Below, one piece after another: positions 59,746 through 64,000 of a stretch of DNA of 64,000 nt (position 1 is the stretch's first letter; each line of letters opens with the position of its first letter). This DNA comes from Sphagnum magellanicum (lineage: Eukaryota; Streptophyta; Sphagnopsida; Sphagnales; Sphagnaceae): the NCBI GenBank assembly GCA_021904315.1, contig CM038923.1:17614038-17678037 (forward strand), in the 5' to 3' direction. A model generated the notes under the pieces. That model searched no databases, was not told the origin of the DNA, and worked only from the letters and a program-made list of their open reading frames with translations. Position numbers and translations under genes: made by a program.

Positions 59746-61654
59746 TGCAATGAACATTTTCAATGCAAAATTTATTATAGTTTTATCAATTCAGAGCTAG
59801 CATGGGTAGCCAACAAAATGATTTGTGTGTCAAGGTCACCTCATGATTTACACATCATCATCACCTCATGGTTTACTAATTTTTATTCATGATTCACCTT
59901 GTGCTTTATGCTGGGTTAATGCCCATGGTTAAGGCTTCCCAAAATAAGGGATGTAGGCCACAACTCACCTACCTATGCCCCTAATTTTGGAATGAGTTCC
60001 CCACCATGGTCTATTATCCTACATTTTCCACATAATGAAAATCCATTTTGGTGCATGCATTTGGGTCATAGTGTGACTATGAAATACATTTGGGTGCACA
60101 AACTTTAATCCTTGGGCTAATGTTGGGTGGGTACCTAGGTTAGCATGTTACTTGAAGGTAGTTCTAGTATGGTTCCAAGGAACCTAATTAGAACTATGTT
60201 TTAGTTCTAATTTTAAAATTAAAAAATCTATTATGGTTTCAAATGGGTAAGTGCTTAATAAGATTTGAATCTTGCACATCAAGGAAAGAGGTGAAAGCAT
60301 TCAACCACTAAACTATCATAATGTTTGACATAACATTGTGCATATTTTAGCGTTATCCTAGACTATTTTGTTGAATTCTTTTTTCCCATACCCAAAGAAA
60401 GGTTTTTTTCTCACTTTTGTGAGGTTTGTGGTCAAGCAACCATTTAGAAGAGGACCTAGCCAAATTTGGCAACTTGCTAGTTATTAAAGAAGAACACCTA
60501 GATCCATTGGCATGGTGGAAAGCCCATGAACAACATTTTTTTAATGTTGGATTTGTAACCTAACAAGTGTTGGGGATTGTTGATTCTCAAATTGAGGTAA
60601 AAAAGAGTCTTCAATATTGCAAGTATTTGCACATATCTAAGATGCTTGTGGTAATTGAGCATGGACAATCTTGAACTTTTATAAGCATATACAAAATATC
60701 CATTCAAGGATAAAGATGAACATGTTGGTGGTTTGCCATCCATGGAGAAATTTTTGGAGATGGAAGAAACCCTAATGAATGAAAATGAGGATGTAATTGC
60801 ATCACTTGGACTTTTGGACTTGGAGAATGGCAATAATAGGCTTTAGATAGATAAATTTTATTTCTTGTTGCTTGCATCTTTCAAGTTTTTTTCTTTCAAG
60901 TTTGATGTTGTGTTTGTCACAGTTGATGTATTCAATTTGTTCTTTTTGGTTGTTATAGACTTGGAATGATTTTGGAGTGACCCGTGCCTTAGGAATTGGA
61001 TATGATGTACACAAAAAGTTGTCTAGTTACAATTTTTTTTACTTCTCCGTTGTTATGGCACTTTCCATTTGAATTTCTTGATTTTGGCAAAGTTAGGGGA
61101 AAATGGTGTTTTGGGGGGCTGAATTAGGGCCCCCACAAAGAGGAGGCTAAACATTCCCTACCCGTATTTCTGTGGGGCAAATTTTCACACTGTGGCAACA
61201 AAAAAATAAAAATAAATTAAAGTTCTAGTGCGAATTGTAAAAAGGTTTTTCTTTTGGAAAAAAATGCAAAAGTCCAAGGGCTACTAGTTGAGCTTGTTTG
61301 CTTGGCCATATGGTAGGCTGGGGCGGTGCTCCTACGAAAGAAACAACACATGCTAATACCAGGTCACATATCACAGCCACATGTGATCTTCCCTTTTATG
61401 GTGTTAGGAATGTTTAATCAAATGTTTAACATATGACTACAATCGTACCTTGATCATTTCAACACATGTTCATTGAATAATTAATTATTAACAAAAAACA
61501 CATTTCAACAAGTGCAATATTCCTAAATATTCACTATTTTCCTTCAAAATATTTCTTGATTTGAAAGAAATAATTTTTGAAATTTTCAACATTTAAATAT
61601 ATATATAATTAGTGTTGAATTGGCCAAGGTACTAGGGCATGTGGTAGTCTGGGG
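59746..61654. other. Intergenic with small repeats
   Basis: No supported gene. It holds a hairpin at 59939-59990 (CCAAAATAAGGG with CCCCTAATTTTGG) and the tRNA-like core at 60259-60323. The 111-codon minus-strand frame at 60498-60833 has no recognisable domain. Confidence 0.5.
60259..60323 (-). repeat. tRNA-like core, third copy
   Basis: Minus strand: GATAGTTTAGTGGTTGAA (A-box-like, close to real tRNA A boxes) and AGATTCAAATCTT (B-box-like) about 40 nt apart, with the CACCTCTTTCCTTGATGTGCA spacer resembling 58165-58190. A GGGTGGGTACCTAGGTTAG stretch lies nearby at about 60125. Confidence 0.5.
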
Positions 61655-61860
61655 CCACAGTGACCAGCACACCATCCACTGGATGCCCCTTCTAACTCAG
61701 TTGCGAGTTAATATTTGGTTTCATGTTGGTAACCATTTATTTACGAAATAGGTCTCATATATAGGTAGACAGGTAGGAAAATAGGTAACTACCAAATAAT
61801 TAGATGGTTTATACATAGGTAATGGCTGTTTTTACTACCTACCTACTAGGGTTTTTTTTT
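61655..61860 (+). repeat. Dispersed repeat, module A copy
   Basis: Starts GACCAGCACACCATCCACTG and is the reverse complement of 32960-33167 over most of its length, including CCAAATATTAACTC-type, TAGGTCTCATATATAGGTAG and TTATACATAGGTAATGG blocks. Joined directly to module B at 61861. Confidence 0.7.
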
Positions 61861-62142
61861 AAGGATTTTGTGATGTAGCCAAGGTGGCCACCATCCAGAA
61901 ACTAATTTAGCCAATTCTGGCTACATGCCAGATATGTAAGTAGAAAAAAATCAGGATCCTTCTATATTCTTCGGTACATACTGGAACTTATTGTAGAAAT
62001 CTGGCAATTTGAATATTTTTTCTTTTCGAAATTTGGCGAATTCGGACCACTTTTTCCATGAAAAATCCTTTGAAATGGTCGAAATCACATTTTTCAGGTC
62101 GAATTTTTGCGAAAATTCGCCAGTAGAAAAAACGCTGCTACT
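61861..62142 (+). repeat. Dispersed repeat, module B, full copy
   Basis: Runs from AAGGATTTTGTGATGTAGCC to GCGAAAATTCGCCAGTAG, the mirror of 3327-3622. The AAAAACGCTGCTAC just beyond recurs after similar sequence at 63580-63600 (AAAGAAACACTGCTAC). Confidence 0.75.
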
Positions 62143-63698
62143 TACATAGTCATCTGTGAAACGTGACTATGGTGCTCCTGCGCAAGAAAAAACATGAGAG
62201 CGTCCTCACCAGTGCTCAGTATGTGACCTTGTAATCTGGATCTGCCAGTTATGGTCTAGTACAAGGTTTTTTGGGTCAATTTTCTTTTATGTTGAGTGAA
62301 TAATGCCAATCATGCATACTATGGTCCCACAGTTTGATATCAAGTTTTGGTTTGGTATCAAGTATATTGTATGCTAATCTGGTCCTTGTTTTTTCCTTAT
62401 TCCCAATGTGTTCCTATCATGTTCCCATGAGATTCCCATGTTGTTCCCTAAGACGTTCCTAATACCACCTCAGATTTATCCCTTATGGTTTGCCCAAAGT
62501 TCAACTCTTGTGTATACAAACTAAAAAGGTGGGCCATGGCAGATCATATTTGCTACTATTTTGCAACTCAGGTCTGAAGTGATGCTTCTATTGCAAAATG
62601 CACAATATTCCCGAAAAATTCGTGATGGGCCAATCAGTTCGAGAAAAAAAAGGGAGGTGTGAGTGCACCCATGAACTAATTAATATGACTCACATTACCT
62701 ATGTCCCTAGTCTCATAACTCTCATGAATGGGCAATCTGCATAATAAATAACTACCCACAGTTTATAATGGGGATATTAGTACAGGTTGAAAATGATGAC
62801 AAAACATTTTGGATATAGAAATTTCATGTACCCAATGAGAAGGCTCAAGGGGGCTTAGTTTTTTCCTTTCGTGTTTGGGGGGGGGGGGGGGGGGGGGGGG
62901 GTGGTGTTTGTTCCCAATGTGTTCACACTATGTTCCCCCTCAAGTTGTCAAGATGTTTCTGAAGTTCTCAATGTGTTCCCTAAGACGTTCCTATAGGCAC
63001 ATCCCCTCATGATTAATAGAAGTGTGATAAGTATTATTATTAGAAGCGTGCTAAGTAATCCATACTTATACAAGATGGAGCCACTTTCACAATAAGGATA
63101 AGGATTCTCACACATCCTTTTGTATTGGTGACTCCCTACTACCTAGGTCGAAATCAGCTTTTCTTTTTCTTTTTTTCCAAAAAATCTTTTAAAAGTCAGA
63201 AACTCTCAAAATCTTTATTTTTTCATGTTTTCAAAAAAAAAAAATTGATTTTAATATACTAAGAACTTCACGGGGTGTGAAAATTCACCACCTGAAAAAA
63301 AACCCAATTAAGGTACCTCTGCAAATATGAAAGAGTAAGTCAGATTTTTAAGTCAATGCATCAAAAAGTGAGTTATGGCTAAAAGAGAAATATTTGTAAC
63401 AGTATAGGAAAAAAAAGTAGCAGGAAACTACCTGTCAGCATTTTTTAAATTCATATTTGTGATGTCAGAATTTTAGCAAAATTTCTCCCGGAAATAACTA
63501 AATTGGTCAAAATTATCCTAGAAAAACACATTTCTCCAAAATTTTCCAGATTTTTTTTGTCAAAAACAACCGAAAATTCGCTCCCAAAAGAAACACTGCT
63601 ACCTATTCAAGTGGATGCAACCCAGGCCCAGGACGCCCATAGAAGTTGTCAATGCTGGAAGTGGGAGCTTCCAAGCAGAGGCTCCTTATTGCAGGCAA
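62143..63698. other. Intergenic, upstream of the last gene
   Basis: No gene. GTTCCC(A/T)ATGTGTTC units recur at about 62400-62460 and 62905-62990, on both sides of the G-run at 62877-62901. CCGAAAATTCGCTC and AAACACTGCTACC near 63570-63600 look like the end of a further module B copy. Confidence 0.45.
62877..62901 (+). repeat. Poly-G tract, 25 G
   Basis: Uninterrupted G25, the longest homopolymer of G in the window, in AT-rich surroundings. The true length is uncertain because such runs are error-prone in sequencing. Confidence 0.9.
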
Positions 63699-63707
63699 TA
63701 TAAAAAA
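63699..63707 (+). promoter_or_regulatory. TATA box of the P450-like gene
   Basis: TATAAAAAA, 155 bp before the ATG at 63854, so transcription would start near 63730 with a leader of roughly 120 nt. GC-richer sequence around it supports a true promoter. Confidence 0.6.
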
Positions 63708-63853
63708 AGCACTGCATGCTTCTTTTTTTCCTTGTCTGCCATTTGGCCTGATCCATCTTCTTCTGGAGAACAAGGGAGAGTGAAGATTCACTGACACCTT
63801 TCATTCCTGGATCTCATAAGAAATCACAGTGCGAGAAACATTCTGTGCATGCT

Positions 63854-64000
63854 ATGGAGAACATTGTTGTGAGATGGGCTCAGCTGATGATACAGCCGGC
63901 TCAATTGAAGATAGTTGCTGCCACAATAGGTGTTTTGATTTTTCTTCATCATCTTTTTAAGCATTTTTTCCACCAGCACACAAAGTTGAAGAGAGTACCG
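63854..64000 (+). CDS. Probable cytochrome P450, first 49 codons (cut by right window edge)
   Basis: An ATG at 63854 opens a frame that stays open to the window end. It encodes a short polar start (MENIVVRWAQLM), a hydrophobic segment of about 18 residues (KIVAATIGVLIFLHHLF), a basic His/Lys stretch (KHFFHQHTKLKR) and VP at the edge. Plant microsomal P450s have this layout: an ER signal-anchor, a basic hinge, then the Pro-rich PPGP motif. RVP at the cut fits the start of that hinge. P450s are haem monooxygenases on the cytosolic face of the ER. The haem-binding and I-helix motifs lie beyond the window, so the assignment rests only on the N-terminus. Another single-anchor ER protein is possible. 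A TATA box lies 155 bp upstream. Confidence 0.55.
   Translation, partial: MENIVVRWAQLMIQPAQLKIVAATIGVLIFLHHLFKHFFHQHTKLKRVP

Overview
This is a gene-poor, AT-rich stretch of a plant nuclear genome. The evidence is GT-AG introns of 176-496 bp, a plant-type patatin-like phospholipase, a KEG-like protein kinase, a probable plant P450 start, and dense decayed transposons of hAT, MULE-like, CACTA and foldback type. Only about four loci in 64 kb look functional, so the genome is probably large. From memory, the transposase relics and the kinase plus beta-propeller protein resemble proteins of seed-free plants (ferns, lycophytes, bryophytes). That placement is an inference; no database was searched.

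Layout. 1-2450: 5' half of a protein kinase gene on the minus strand, cut by the left edge, with its upstream region. 2450-11690: intergenic DNA holding a telomere-like tract, a dispersed repeat, a dead hAT transposase and SINE-like pieces. 11699-15806: a complete six-exon minus-strand paralogue of that kinase, joined to a C-terminal beta-propeller, with a GC-richer upstream region to about 16.95 kb. 17-25 kb: repeats and AT-rich DNA. 25.2-29.7 kb: one large foldback-like element with long inverted ends made partly of tandem hairpin units. 32.6-33.2 kb and 61.7-62.1 kb: two copies of a two-part dispersed element. 35.2, 43.7 and 34.5 kb: MITE or hairpin elements. 38.5-40.6 kb: a second dead hAT copy. 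45930-50074: an eight-exon patatin-like phospholipase with a long repetitive, Tyr/Ser-rich tail. 55.4-57.5 kb: a CACTA-type element, followed by a second CACTA end, a TAGG-rich repeat and a MULE-like transposase relic (58.6-59.7 kb). 63854-64000: first 49 codons of a plus-strand gene with a TATA box, probably a cytochrome P450, cut by the right edge.

The two kinase genes are a head-to-tail tandem pair: coding exons 2 and 3 have identical lengths (211 and 226 bp), intron phases match, and both seem to have a 5'-UTR intron ending about 45-49 nt before the ATG. The patatin and the P450-like gene show no pathway link to them. Nothing suggests an operon, CRISPR array, rRNA or intact tRNA. Exon models were built by reading splice sites and frame continuity by eye, so they are predictions.
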